Shown: positions 10,975 to 19,157, counted from the stretch's first letter. The stretch is 64,000 nucleotides of DNA from HOT-345 sp963531535 (GCA_963531535.1 CAUSGX010000002.1:1-64000); one strand, 5' to 3'. Numbers and translations: made by a program. Notes: a model not told the origin generated them from the sequence alone.

Positions 10975-11006
10975 AAAGATAAAAAAATAAAATAAGGTAG
11001 GAATCA

Positions 11007-11035
11007 AAAAGAGGATATAAAATCCTCTTTTATTT
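11007..11035 (+). terminator. Rho-independent terminator
   Basis: GAGGAT (11011-11016) and ATCCTC (11022-11027) form a short stem flanked by A and T runs. It ends the two-gene membrane-protein operon. Confidence 0.7.
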
Positions 11036-11291
11036 AAAATTAAAAAAATAAATAAAAAATCTGGCATAAAGACCTGGAAACTTAACAGTATGGGAAAGTG
11101 GAGGTTTGGGAAGGTGCTGTGTTTGCGGAACAGGCATTTTTACATTGCCTTCTCATGCTAGGAATGTCTTTCTTGTTTATAAATTGAGAAAAGTCAGACT
11201 TTTTTCTTTTTCTAAAAATAAGTTCCAGAGCCAATGCTACAAATAAAACAACCATTTTTTTAAAAAAGTGATAAAATAAATAAAAAATCTC
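11036..11291. other. Gene-free stretch with a possible structured transcript
   Basis: No convincing gene. Bases 11060-11210 are richer in G than their surroundings and contain a bulged hairpin (GTGC-TGT with ACAGGCAT around 11114-11144), then gaaaagtcagactttttt resembling a terminator near 11189-11206. A 23-codon frame starts at 11091. I could not match SRP RNA, RNase P RNA, 6S or tmRNA consensus elements. It may encode a small RNA or nothing. Confidence 0.3.
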
Positions 11292-11319
11292 TTGATTTTG
11301 TATTTTATTTTCGTATACC
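11292..11319 (+). promoter_or_regulatory. Candidate promoter of tRNA-Gly(UCA)
   Basis: TTGATT (11292-11297) and TATACC (11314-11319), 16 bases apart, are positioned about 30 bp before the tRNA. They resemble a sigma-70-type -35/-10 pair. The AT-rich background makes chance matches common. Confidence 0.4.
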
Positions 11320-11349
11320 TTGTCACTGTCATCATAGACAGACGAGGGT

Positions 11350-11423
11350 GCGGATATGATGTAGTTGGTGTAGCATAGCAGACTTCAGCTCTGTTTGTAC
11401 GGGTTCGAGTCCCGTTATCCGCT
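11350..11423 (+). tRNA. tRNA-Gly(UCA), reads UGA as glycine
   Basis: A full cloverleaf. Acceptor GCGGATA/TATCCGC with discriminator U, D-stem ATGT/GCAT, anticodon stem GCAGA/TCTGT, loop CTTCAGC with anticodon TCA (11385-11387), T-arm ACGGG-TTCGAGT-CCCGT. C35 of the anticodon, the C2-G71 and G3-C70 pairs and U73 are the usual glycyl-tRNA synthetase identity elements. A UCA anticodon pairs with UGA. CCA is not encoded. Together with TGA at invariant glycines throughout the window this is the decoding agent for code 25. Confidence 0.95.
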
Positions 11424-11495
11424 ATTACACTACATGGGTTTCGCATCAGAGGTATTCAAGGATATCTATTTATTAGCTACAAAAAGTGGAGATAA

Positions 11496-11741
11496 ATGAT
11501 TGGTCGTATCTTGTTGTGAATACTGCTTTGCTGAGTTTGAGGACTTTTCTGTTATTATTCTTATGATATAGTAAGGTTCTTTGGTAGAAATGCTTGGGCA
11601 GAGCTTCATTTAGGAGGGACGAGGAATCTGGTGTTGCTACTTGGGTTTGTAGTTATGATACTTTGAGTATTGACGATGTTTGGTGTCTTTGTATGAAGTC
11701 CTACAGAACAGATTGATCAAATTCAATGATTCTGAGGATAA
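11496..11741 (+). CDS. Small two-helix membrane protein
   Basis: An 81-residue frame with about eight TGA codons read as Gly. It has two hydrophobic segments (about residues 3-22 and 47-66) joined by a polar loop (RFFGRNAWAELHLGG) and ends at TAA just before tRNA-Ala. Standard-code translation would leave only fragments. No family is recognised. The layout looks like a SecG-type small translocase subunit (two helices, Gly-rich second helix, 70-80 residues), but I cannot confirm that. An overlapping 45-codon frame starts at 11434 and is less plausible. Confidence 0.55.
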
Positions 11742-11751
11742 AAAATGTTTT

Positions 11752-11825
11752 GGGCTCTTAGCTCAGTTGGCTAGAGCGCCTGCTTTGCACGCAGGAGGTC
11801 ATGGGTTCGACTCCCATAGAGTCCA
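11752..11825 (+). tRNA. tRNA-Ala(UGC)
   Basis: Acceptor GGGCTCT/AGAGTCC, discriminator A, anticodon loop TTTGCAC with anticodon TGC, standard D- and T-arms. CCA is not encoded. Confidence 0.95.
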
Positions 11826-11859
11826 AATTTAAGTTCTTTGGTCTAAGGTCTTGTAGAGA

Positions 11860-11942
11860 GGGGAGATGGCAGAGCGGTCAATTGCATCAGACTGTAAATC
11901 TGACGCCTCACGGCTACGTAGGTTCAAATCCTACTCTCCCCA
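11860..11942 (+). tRNA. tRNA-Tyr(GUA)
   Basis: A type II tRNA with a long variable arm. Acceptor GGGGAGA/TCTCCCC, anticodon stem CAGA/TCTG, loop CTGTAAA with anticodon GTA, T-loop TTCAAAT. Confidence 0.93.
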
Positions 11943-11966
11943 GGCTAATTTGACGATGGAGGATAT

Positions 11967-12038
11967 GTCCCCGTAGTTCAATGGATAGAACAACAGCCTT
12001 CTAAGCTGTGGATCTAGGTTCGATCCCTAGCGGGGATA
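11967..12038 (+). tRNA. tRNA-Arg(UCU)
   Basis: Acceptor GTCCCCG/CGGGGAT (first pair G-U), anticodon stem ACAGC/GCTGT, anticodon TCT, T-loop TTCGATC. It reads AGA, the dominant Arg codon in these genes. Confidence 0.92.
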
Positions 12039-12054
12039 GGTTGTATTTTTTTAT

Positions 12055-12128
12055 GCTCTCGTGGTCTAGTGGTTTAGGACGCCACCCTCTCACGGTGGAA
12101 ATCGAGGGTTCGAGTCCCTCCGGGAGCG
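12055..12128 (+). tRNA. tRNA-Glu(CUC)
   Basis: Acceptor GCTCTCG/CGGGAGC, discriminator G, anticodon stem CCACC/GGTGG, loop CTCTCAC with anticodon CTC, T-loop TTCGAGT. Confidence 0.92.
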
Positions 12129-12153
12129 AGTGTTTATTATTATTGTCTTGTGT

Positions 12154-12777
12154 ATGGAGCAAAAAAGCTTTAAGCCAGCAACAACGAATTCGAAATTTTG
12201 AGGACAGAAAAAAGAGTTTTCTGGACAAAATAAATCAGAAAAAAATATGGCTGGGAACTTTAAGGCGAAAATGATCTTTATAAATGATCAGATTAAGGCT
12301 CCTAATATTATGATAATAGATGATGATAAAAATAATCTCTGAACTTTCCCAAGAAGGATTGCCTTAGAGATGGCTGCTGAAAAATGACTTGATCTAGTTC
12401 AGCTTGTATATGATCCAGAAAAGATGCTCTCAACAGTGAGGCTTACTGATTATGGAAAGTATATGTATCAAAAAGGGAAAGAAGATAAAGAGAGGAGGAA
12501 AGCTCAGAAGTGAAAAGATACAAAAGAGCTTAAAATTAGCTATGCAATTGGAGATAATGATCTTCAGCTAAAAATAAAGAAAGCGCAAGAAATTCTTCAG
12601 TGATGAGATAATGTGAAATTCTCAATTAGGTTAAAGTGAAGAGAGAGGATGTATGAAGATAAAGCAGTGCAAAAGTTAAAGATTATCCAAGAGGCTTTGC
12701 AGAGTTATGGAAAGTCTCAGTACGATACACCAAAAAAAGAGGCTAATGGATATAGTATTATTTTATTTAGTAAATAG
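12154..12777 (+). CDS. infC: Translation initiation factor IF-3
   Basis: A 207-residue protein that binds the 30S subunit and checks initiator tRNA. The core INDQIKAP starts near residue 44, followed by the N-domain RRIALEMAAEKGLDLVQL and a C-domain that ends in YSIILFSK. I chose the ATG at 12154, which gives a basic, Gln/Lys-rich extension with TGA read as Gly at residue 16. In-frame ATGs at 12247 and 12271 would give more usual lengths and cannot be excluded. The TAG stop overlaps the next frame's possible GTG. It heads infC-rpmI-rplT, the classic autoregulated L20 operon in bacteria, though I cannot see the L20 operator here. Confidence 0.9.
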
Positions 12778-12788
12778 TGTCACAACAG

Positions 12789-12986
12789 ATGGCAAATAAG
12801 ATGAAGTCTCATTCAGGAGCGGCAAAGAGGTTTAAGATTACAAAATCTAAGAAAGTAGTTGCTTGTAAGTCTTGTAATAATCATCTCTTGACTAATAAGG
12901 GAAAGACAAATAAGAAGTTTGCTTATGGAAAAGAGATTCTTGGTGCAACAGCAAAGATGCTAAAAAATTTACTTCCTTATAAATAG
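12789..12986 (+). CDS. rpmI: 50S ribosomal protein bL35
   Basis: 65 residues, very basic: MANKMKSHSGAAKRFK at the N-terminus and a C-terminal KMLKNLLPYK. Typical bL35 length and motif KxKxHxGAAKRF. ATG 12789 is preferred over GTG 12777, which would overlap the infC stop. It keeps a CxxC (CKSCNN) that many L35 proteins lack. No TGA codons. Confidence 0.93.
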   Translation: MANKMKSHSGAAKRFKITKSKKVVACKSCNNHLLTNKGKTNKKFAYGKEILGATAKMLKNLLPYK

Positions 12987-12994
12987 TTGATAAA

Positions 12995-13342
12995 ATGGTA
13001 AGAGTTACTAATGGTCTTGGAAGACAAAGAAGACATAAAAAATTTATCAATCAAGCTAAAGGGTTTAGGCTTGGAAGAAAAAATCTCTATAAGCAGGTAA
13101 GATTAGCTCTTGTAAAACAGGGGCAGCATGCTTATGTAAGTAGAAGGCTTAAGAAGAGAGATTTTAGAAAACTTTGGATTGAAAGACTTTCAGCTGTGAT
13201 TAGAGAAAAGGGGAATAGATATTCGGTATTTGTTAATCTTATGAATACAAAGGATATCAAGTTGGATAGAAAAGTTCTTTCTAATATTGCAGTCGCTTTC
13301 CCATCAGTATTTGATAAAATTTATGATGAAGTTGTAAAATAG
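12995..13342 (+). CDS. rplT: 50S ribosomal protein bL20
   Basis: 115 residues, the usual length. It begins MVRVTNGLGRQRRHKKFI, with AKGFRLGRKNLYKQ and YVSRRLKKRDFRKLWIER typical of L20, which binds 23S rRNA early in 50S assembly and often represses its own operon. It lies 8 bp after rpmI. No TGA codons. The C-terminus ends in a short helix. tRNA-Leu follows 38 bp downstream. Confidence 0.95.
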   Translation: MVRVTNGLGRQRRHKKFINQAKGFRLGRKNLYKQVRLALVKQGQHAYVSRRLKKRDFRKLWIERLSAVIREKGNRYSVFVNLMNTKDIKLDRKVLSNIAVAFPSVFDKIYDEVVK

Positions 13343-13380
13343 AAAAGAAAAATCTGACTTTGTGTCGGATTCTTCTTTGG

Positions 13381-13467
13381 GCCGAGGTGGTGGAATTGGT
13401 AGACACGAAGGACTTAAAATCCTTTGGGACTTATAATCCCGTGCCGGTTCGATTCCGGTCCTCGGCA
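13381..13467 (+). tRNA. tRNA-Leu(UAA)
   Basis: A type II tRNA with acceptor GCCGAGG/CCTCGGC, discriminator A, anticodon loop CTTAAAA (anticodon TAA), long variable arm and T-loop TTCGATT. It lies between rplT and the next small basic protein. Confidence 0.94.
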
Positions 13468-13500
13468 ACTTAATGTTTTTAATTGTTATTTGCTATTGTT

Positions 13501-13764
13501 ATGTGATTTACCGTTCGAAGAACAGGAGATTTGAATACAAACGAAAGGATTATTTCTTTCTACAAAAAGGAACTTTGGTCTTCTCATATTTTGGATAAAG
13601 CAAAAAAGCAAGTGCATTATGGTACTAAGTGGTATAGAAAGTTTGTGAGCTATGATTTTCCATCTTCTAGAAGATATAAGAGAATGAGAGCAATCGTTTC
13701 TAATGCTTATAGAAAGACAAAGAGAAAGTATAATACTTTGGCACAACTTGGAAAGATTGTGTAA
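13501..13764 (+). CDS. Small basic protein, possibly bS21-like
   Basis: An 87-residue, very basic protein that starts ATG TGA, so Gly is the second residue. The segment ERIISFYKKELWSSHILDKA followed by a tyrosine- and arginine-rich tail (SSRRYKRMRAIV) recalls bS21, where a helix with FKR and an RRREFYEKP-like stretch precedes a basic tail. The similarity is slight and the protein is longer than usual S21. Position between tRNA-Leu and rplU inside the ribosomal block supports a ribosome-associated role. It could equally be a lineage-specific ribosomal or RNA-binding protein. Confidence 0.5.
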
Positions 13765-13790
13765 AATTTATTTTGATATTTTGTATAAGA

Positions 13791-14108
13791 ATGTATGCAG
13801 TTGTAGAACTACAAGGACATCAATATATTGTCTCAGAATGAGCAGAAATTATTGTAGATAATCTTGGGGTAAATCAATCAGAAAAGTTTGTAGCAAATAA
13901 AGTTTTGGCTATCTTTGATGAAGCAGGTAATGATGTAAAAGTTGGTAAACCTGTAGTAGATGGTGCTAGTGTTGAATTTGAAGTTGGAGTTACTCAAAAA
14001 GGAGAAAAAGTGAGGATACTTAAGTTTAAGAGAAAAACAAGATACGCAAGATTGAAAGGATTTAGACCACTTCAGACGACTTTAGTTGCTAAAAAGATTT
14101 CTTGCTAA
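13791..14108 (+). CDS. rplU: 50S ribosomal protein bL21
   Basis: 105 residues, the usual length. MYAVVELQGHQYIVSEGAEI opens it, and the C-terminus KFKRKTRYARLKGFRPLQT matches the L21 KRR...GHRQ.YT region. One TGA-coded Gly lies in the first strand region (VSEGAE). The TAA stop overlaps the ATG of infA (TAATG), so the two are probably translationally coupled. rplU usually pairs with rpmA; joining it to infA is unusual. Confidence 0.9.
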
Positions 14109-14353
14109 TGGCTAAGGCTGGAGTCTTAGAGCGAGATGGAGAGATTCTAGAAGTCCTTCCTGCTGGAAAGTATACTGTAAAATTGAAAGATACAGATATG
14201 GTTATCAATTGTTATAAAGCGGGTAAGATGAAACAATCTCATATCTCAGTGATTGAATGAGATCATGTAAAGGTTGAAGTGAACCAATATGATATGAAAC
14301 AAGGAAGGATAGTGTATAGATATAATGTCGTGACAAATAGTCCGCAGCATTAG
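14108..14353 (+). CDS. infA: Translation initiation factor IF-1
   Basis: 81 residues with the OB-fold pattern of IF-1: DGEILEVLPAGKYTVKL, then a KMKQSHISVIEGDHVKVEV strand pair and QGRIVYRY at the end. IF-1 occupies the ribosomal A site at initiation. One TGA Gly is in the conserved GD turn. The start codon overlaps the rplU stop. It is followed by rpmJ as in most bacteria. The Arg of the usual ..GRI..R pattern is kept. Confidence 0.9.
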
Positions 14354-14384
14354 TGTGCTTATTTACATAATATGTTTAATTACG

Positions 14385-14501
14385 ATGAAAGTTGTAAATT
14401 CTCTTAAAAAGAGATGTATGTATTGCCAAATTGTAAAAAGAAAGGGGAGATTATATGTGACTTGTAAGAGAAACCCTAGACATAAAGCTAGGCAAGGATA
14501 G
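14385..14501 (+). CDS. rpmJ: 50S ribosomal protein bL36
   Basis: 38 residues: MKVVNSLKKRCMYCQIVKRK then a CKRNPRHKARQG end. This is the full-length L36 zinc-ribbon type, with Cys11, Cys14 and Cys27 and a His as the fourth ligand. It is too short for many gene callers. It sits in the conserved infA-rpmJ-rpsM order. No TGA codons. Confidence 0.95.
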   Translation: MKVVNSLKKRCMYCQIVKRKGRLYVTCKRNPRHKARQG

Positions 14502-14527
14502 TTTTTATTTATTGTATTTTTTGAACG

Positions 14528-14902
14528 ATGTTTAGATTGATGGGGCATGTCCTTCCAGAAGAGAAATCTATTTGGATTGCGCTAACAAATATTTACGGAA
14601 TTGGTAGAGAAAGATCTAAGAAAATTCTGGCTGCACTCAATATTGAGATTATGAAAAAGGTAAAAGATATCTCAGAAGAAGAACAAAAGATGATCTCTGA
14701 TGAGTTGAAAAAATATGTATTGGAAAATGATCTTAAAAGAGAAGTAGCTGCTGCGATCAAAAGATTGAAGGAAATTAAATGCTACAGAGGAATGAGACAT
14801 AATCTTGGTTTGCCAGTAAGAGGACAACTTACAAGAAAGAATGCAAGAACTGCAAAAAAACTTCTTGGAAGATCAAAGGTGAGACCAGTATTGAAGAAGT
14901 AA
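14528..14902 (+). CDS. rpsM: 30S ribosomal protein uS13
   Basis: 124 residues. It has the helix-two-turn-helix region GIGRERSKKIL, a central acidic/basic helix, and the tail RGMRHNLGLPVRGQLTRKNA typical of S13, which contacts the P-site tRNA and the 50S subunit. It starts MFRLMGHVLPEEKSIWIAL. No TGA codons; glycines are GGA or GGT. rpsK follows 25 bp later. Confidence 0.95.
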   Translation: MFRLMGHVLPEEKSIWIALTNIYGIGRERSKKILAALNIEIMKKVKDISEEEQKMISDELKKYVLENDLKREVAAAIKRLKEIKCYRGMRHNLGLPVRGQLTRKNARTAKKLLGRSKVRPVLKK

Positions 14903-14927
14903 TTTTATATAGTTTTTTCTATAGCAA

Positions 14928-15311
14928 ATGGCTGTTACAAAGGCAAAAAAGAAGGATATTAAGGTAGTTAGTGGAGTGCTTCATGTACATACTACTTCAA
15001 ATAATACTTTGATCACATTGATTGATCAGGAAGGAAATAAGATTCTCGGTGGAGGTACTGGAAAGGTTGGATACAAAGGTTCAAAGAAAAGTACTCCTTA
15101 TGCTGCTGAAGTATTGACAAAGCAGATCCTAAAGGATGGGCAAGGATACGGATTGAAAGAAATTGGTATCATTTTCAAGGGAATCGGTATGGCAAGAGAA
15201 GGAGTTTTTAAGGCAATCAATGAAGTTGGAGTGATTGATATTGCATATATCAAAGAACAAACTGGAATCCAATTCGGAGGTTGTAAAGGAGAAAGACCAA
15301 AGAGAAATTAG
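14928..15311 (+). CDS. rpsK: 30S ribosomal protein uS11
   Basis: 127 residues. The core GVLHVHTTSNNTLITLIDQ, the GKVGYKGSKKSTPYAA loop and the C-terminal HNGC-like region (here FGGCKGERPKRN) match uS11, which sits on the 30S platform. The ending is shorter than usual but keeps the RPKR basic tail. No TGA codons. It is part of the alpha operon. Confidence 0.93.
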   Translation: MAVTKAKKKDIKVVSGVLHVHTTSNNTLITLIDQEGNKILGGGTGKVGYKGSKKSTPYAAEVLTKQILKDGQGYGLKEIGIIFKGIGMAREGVFKAINEVGVIDIAYIKEQTGIQFGGCKGERPKRN

Positions 15312-15375
15312 TCTTTTTGATTAAAAAAAGGAAATCAGATTTTTCAAATTTATTTATCTATTTTCATAGTGAATT

Positions 15376-15996
15376 ATGAGATATACTTGAGCAAAATTTA
15401 GACTCTGTAGAAGAGAACAGTTGAATCTCTTTGGTCCACAAAAGTACAATCTTAAAAAGAGAAAGGCTTTGCCAGGACAACATGGAGCTTCTATGCAGAG
15501 AAATTCTGAATATGGAAAATTGCTAAGAAATAAACAAGTAGTAAAGAGAAGCTACCTTCTATCAGAAAAACAGTTTTCAACTATTGTAAAGAAGACTGCT
15601 GCTAAGTATGCAAAGAATAACAAGATGAGTCACGACTTTGCATTGTTTCAATTCTTGGAAAGAAGACTTGATGTAATCGTTCTTAGATCTGGACTTGCAA
15701 ATACAATTATGCAAGCAAGACAAATGGTTACTCATGGACATTTCCAACTAAATGGGAAGAAGCATAATATCCCTTCAACTTTTGTAGAGGTTGGTGATAA
15801 GATCTCTGTAAAAGAGAAGTTGAAGAACTCACCACTTTATGCTAATGCATCTAAGGCTGCTCCAGCAAAGGTACCTTCTTGGTTAAAGGTTGATAAAAAT
15901 GCTTATGCAGTTGAAGTACTTGCAATGCCTCAGAAAGGAGAAATTGAACCATTAGGAGATCTACTAAAGGTTATTGAATTCTACGCGAGAGCTTAG
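15376..15996 (+). CDS. rpsD: 30S ribosomal protein uS4
   Basis: 206 residues. It starts MRYTGAKFRLCRREQLNLFG with Gly5 as TGA, so a standard-code call would begin 45 bp late. The S4 RNA-binding domain is present (LERRLDVIVLRSGLANTI and ARQMVTHGHFQLNG), and LPGQHGA matches the PGQHG motif. It nucleates 30S assembly. The leader (15325-15375) holds the ATCAGATTTTT motif seen before many genes here and no Shine-Dalgarno sequence. Confidence 0.95.
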
Positions 15997-16044
15997 TAAG
16001 AGGGTAAAAAATCAACAAAAACTTTATATCATATTTCTACTTCT

Positions 16045-17046
16045 ATGTTGAATATACAACACTTTATTGGAGTTCCTAAGATTAGCTTCAGTCAGTTGGA
16101 TGATGGGGCTACAAGGTTTGAATTGAAATATGTCCCAAGATGATTTTGACACACTCTTTGAAATGCATTGAGAAGAATTATCCTTGCTTACAACCTTTGA
16201 GGAGCTGTAACAGGGTTGAAGATTAAAGGGGTGCCGCACGAATATGATGTTATTACAGGGGTAAAGGAAAATGTGATTAGTATTCTATTGAATTTCAAGA
16301 AGCTTCGCTTCAAAATTGATGAAAATGCTGAATCACTTCAACGAATTGCTCAGAGATTTAAGGGGATCGGAAGATATACAGCAAGTGATCTTAAGTTCCC
16401 GTCAGGAGTACAGCTTCTTAATGGAGATGAATTCCTATTTGAAATAACTGATAGTTCTACAGAGATCAATTTGGAACTAAGAGTTGAAAAAGGATATGGA
16501 TACTATAGTCTAGAATACCTTAGACAAAGAGATAAAAAAGAAAAAGATACTGAAGAAGTTGGACTTCTTCTTGTTGATAACGACTTTTCTCTTGTTGACT
16601 ATGTAAGATATGATGTAGAGGAGGTTATTGAAGACTTTAGCGGAAGTACAAAGGATGCACTTAATATTGAAATTAAGGTAAAATATGACAATATCTCTCC
16701 AAAGGAAATTATTATGTTCGCTGGAGAAGTACTAACAAGCTATGCAAAACTCTTCGTATTTGATAATGTATATATTGACAAATCAGTACTTGTAGAGTAT
16801 GATGATCTTTCTGAAGCTGAAGAAGCTTTGCCAGAAGAGTCAGGATCAGTAAAGACAATGCCAATTGATGCGCTTCCATTGAGTGAAAGAACAAGAAATG
16901 CATTGATCAAAAATAATATTCTCTATGTTGAGGATTTGGAAAAGAAAAAGAAATCTGAATTATTAGTAATGAAATGAGTTGGAAGAAAAGCTATTGATGA
17001 GATTACTTCTTCACTCGCAAATATCGGTAAAGTATTAATCGGATAG
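16045..17046 (+). CDS. rpoA: RNA polymerase subunit alpha
   Basis: 333 residues, the usual length. The N-terminal dimerisation motif RGFGHTLGNALRR (about residues 34-46) has all three glycines encoded by TGA, which is strong proof of the code. The C-terminal domain (about 275-333) has paired helix-hairpin-helix signatures: LPLSERTRNAL, then GVGRKAIDEI, again with a TGA Gly. A standard caller would start it near 16216 and stop at 16977. It sits in the conserved rpsD-rpoA-rplQ order. Confidence 0.96.
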
Positions 17047-17084
17047 CTAAAGTAGGGAATTTATCATTTATTATCTATGTTAAG

Positions 17085-17471
17085 ATGAGACACAAGCATA
17101 ACAGGCTCTTAGAGGTAAATACAGGAGCTAAAAGTAAATCAGTATTTATGAGAATGCAACTTTCTAGTCTTTTGAGAGCTGGAAAATTGACAACAACTCC
17201 AAAGAGAGCAAAAGTATTGAAAGCCTATGCTGATCATTTTTTCTCAACTTTGCTTACTATTTATGCAAAAAATGATGAGAAAACTGCTCAGAGAGAAGCT
17301 ATTAGATATGTGAAAGCTACAGTATATGGAGAGGCAGAAGGTAAGAAGGTAATTGATACTTTCGTTCCAAAATACAAAGAAGAAGGAAGAAAGTCTGGAT
17401 TCACTTCTGAATATAGACTTGGATATAGAGTTGGAGATGCTTCACCAAAAATTATGTTGAAATTAGCATAA
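17085..17471 (+). CDS. rplQ: 50S ribosomal protein bL17
   Basis: 128 residues. MRHKHNRLLEVNTGAKSKSV corresponds to the L17 start MRHRxxxxkLgRxxxHRkAl. TTTPKRAKVLKAYADHFFS is the TT..RAKE.R...E..I motif, and the end GYRVGDASPKIMLKLA matches the family. It lies by the peptide exit tunnel. No TGA codons. It closes the alpha-operon part. Confidence 0.94.
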   Translation: MRHKHNRLLEVNTGAKSKSVFMRMQLSSLLRAGKLTTTPKRAKVLKAYADHFFSTLLTIYAKNDEKTAQREAIRYVKATVYGEAEGKKVIDTFVPKYKEEGRKSGFTSEYRLGYRVGDASPKIMLKLA

Positions 17472-17515
17472 TACTGAGTGTGAATAATTTATTTTAGTTA
17501 TCGTATTGAGATACA

Positions 17516-17974
17516 ATGGAGTTTACTAAAAAGGATTTGAATAAAACCATCTGGATTAAGCAAACAGACCAAGAAAAAAATAGAAGATGGTATCGTGTAG
17601 ATGCTACAGGAAAGACTTTGGGAAGATTGGCTGTAGATATTGCTAAAAAATTGATGGGAAAAGATAGAGCATATTATTCAGATTTCCGAGATGCAGGAAG
17701 TTTTGTTATCGTTGAAAATGTTGAAAAAATTGCTGTAACTGGAAAGAAGTTAACAGATAAGGTATACTATTCATACAGTGGATACAAGGGAAATTTGAAA
17801 AGTATTACTCTTGGAGAATTGCTTAAGAAGAATCCTGGGAAAGCCTTATGGTATGCAGTAAGAGGTATGCTTCCAAAAAATAAGCTTAGAGATCCTAGAA
17901 TTAAGAGAATGAAGCTTATTAAGGGAACTACTACAAAATACGATAATTTTAAACCTATTAACTTGTATAAATAA
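17516..17974 (+). CDS. rplM: 50S ribosomal protein uL13
   Basis: 152 residues. WYRVDATGKTLGRLAVDIAK, the YYSGYKG loop and AVRGMLPKNKLRDPRIKRMK are L13 hallmarks. No TGA codons. The stop TAA overlaps the start of rpsI (TAATG), the usual coupled pair. Confidence 0.95.
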   Translation: MEFTKKDLNKTIWIKQTDQEKNRRWYRVDATGKTLGRLAVDIAKKLMGKDRAYYSDFRDAGSFVIVENVEKIAVTGKKLTDKVYYSYSGYKGNLKSITLGELLKKNPGKALWYAVRGMLPKNKLRDPRIKRMKLIKGTTTKYDNFKPINLYK

Positions 17975-18396
17975 TGGCAAATAGAGAGTATAATTATGCA
18001 GTTGGAAGAAGAAAGGAAACTACTGCAACTGTAAAGTTGTATGCTAAGGGAGCATGAAATTATCTTTTGAAAACAGCTTCTGGAAAGGAATACACGCTTG
18101 CTGATTATTTTGGAGGAAATCAATATCTCCTTCAGATCGCTACTTCTCCATTTTCTACACTTGGAGTAGATGTATTGAAGAAGTTTGATGCAGAGATCAA
18201 AGTTGTAGGAGGAGGAGTTGCTGGACAGGCTGATGCTATTAGACTTGCATTTGCAAGAGCATTGGTAGAATGGAATTCTGACCTTAGAGTATCTCTAAAA
18301 CCTCATGGATTGCTTAAGAGAGATCCAAGAGTGAAAGAAAGAAAGAAGCCTGGTTTGAAGAAAGCGAGAAAAGCTCCAACTTGGTCAAAGAGATAA
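17974..18396 (+). CDS. rpsI: 30S ribosomal protein uS9
   Basis: 140 residues, with NYAVGRRKETTATVKL at the start and GLLKRDPRVKERKKPGLKKA at the C-terminus, ending in the conserved SKR that reaches the P-site tRNA. GGGVAGQADAIRLAFARAL is the central S9 motif. One TGA Gly (KGAGNY) lies near residue 29, where a standard caller would cut the N-terminus. It ends at TAA before a strong terminator that closes the ribosomal block. Confidence 0.95.
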
Positions 18397-18412
18397 TTAT
18401 TTTTTCATATAT

Positions 18413-18440
18413 AAAGCCCGAAATAAACGGGCTTTTTTTA
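18413..18440 (+). terminator. Rho-independent terminator of the ribosomal block
   Basis: AAGCCCG (18414-18420) pairs with CGGGCTT (18428-18434) and is followed by a T run. Confidence 0.92.
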
Positions 18441-18488
18441 GGTGTACTCTTTGCTGAGAATTATTTTTATCTGTCCAATTAAATCTAT

Positions 18489-19076
18489 ATGCAAAAAGAT
18501 ATCGTCTTATTTTGAATCCAAGGTTCTTGAAAATGAACACAGGCAAGTAATATCCTTAAAGCATTTGAACATTATAAATACCTAGAGCCAGGAAATATTT
18601 TTAGAGCACTGAACTCTAATACTAATCTAATTTCTGAATACGTAAAAGATTCTATCAAAAAAGGAAAGATGGTGAGTGATAGTCTGGTTTTTGATCTTTT
18701 TAAACTTTGCTCACACCTCCTCGAACCACAGGAAGCTTTCTTGATTGACTGATTCCCTAGAAATGCTCAGCAGTTAGAATTCTTCTTGAGCTATCAAGAG
18801 AGACATCAGAGAGATTTTGTTGCTGTGTATTTTGATCTTTCTAGAGACTTGGCAGTTGAGAGGATCCAGATTAGAGCTAAGGAACAAAATCGTGAAGACG
18901 ACCTCAATATGGAAACGGTAAATAAAAGATTAGACCTTTTTGAGCAGGAGACACTTCCAGTGATTCAAAAGCTAAATAGTCTCAATAAACTTATTACTGT
19001 TAATGCGAACCAATCTATTGAAGAAGTATTTGCTGAATTGGTGGGGAAACTCGGCTTCTTACCAGAAGGAAGGTAA
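18489..19076 (+). CDS. adk: Adenylate kinase
   Basis: 195 residues; interconverts ATP+AMP and 2 ADP. The P-loop LFGIQGSGKGTQ (residues 7-18) has three of its four glycines as TGA, and LIDGFPRN (about 83-90) includes another. The NMP-binding part GNIFRAL is present. The LID is short (EQNREDD) and lacks the zinc cysteines found in many Gram-positive enzymes. In many bacteria adk sits in the ribosomal spc/alpha cluster; here it follows rpsI but behind a terminator, so it probably has its own promoter. Confidence 0.93.
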
Positions 19077-19121
19077 AGAAGAAGTATGTTTGTCTTTCGA
19101 AATGGATTAAATATTAATAAA

Positions 19122-19152
19122 AAAGAGAAGTCTGAATGCTTCTCTTTTTTTA
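19122..19152 (+). terminator. Rho-independent terminator
   Basis: AGAGAAG (19124-19130) and CTTCTCT (19139-19145) with flanking A and T runs. Placed between adk and a convergent gene. Confidence 0.88.
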
Positions 19153-19157
19153 GTATT

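Noticed and set aside
12001..12128. Selenocysteine or suppressor tRNA in the cluster
   Set aside because: Arg and Glu tRNAs have standard lengths and anticodons TCT and CTC; only 11350-11423 has a stop-reading anticodon and it has glycine identity.
11237..12274. Short frames across the tRNA cluster (11237-11446 minus, 12001-12228 minus, 12008-12274 plus)
   Set aside because: They are translations through tRNA genes; the cloverleafs are complete and the frames have no other support.
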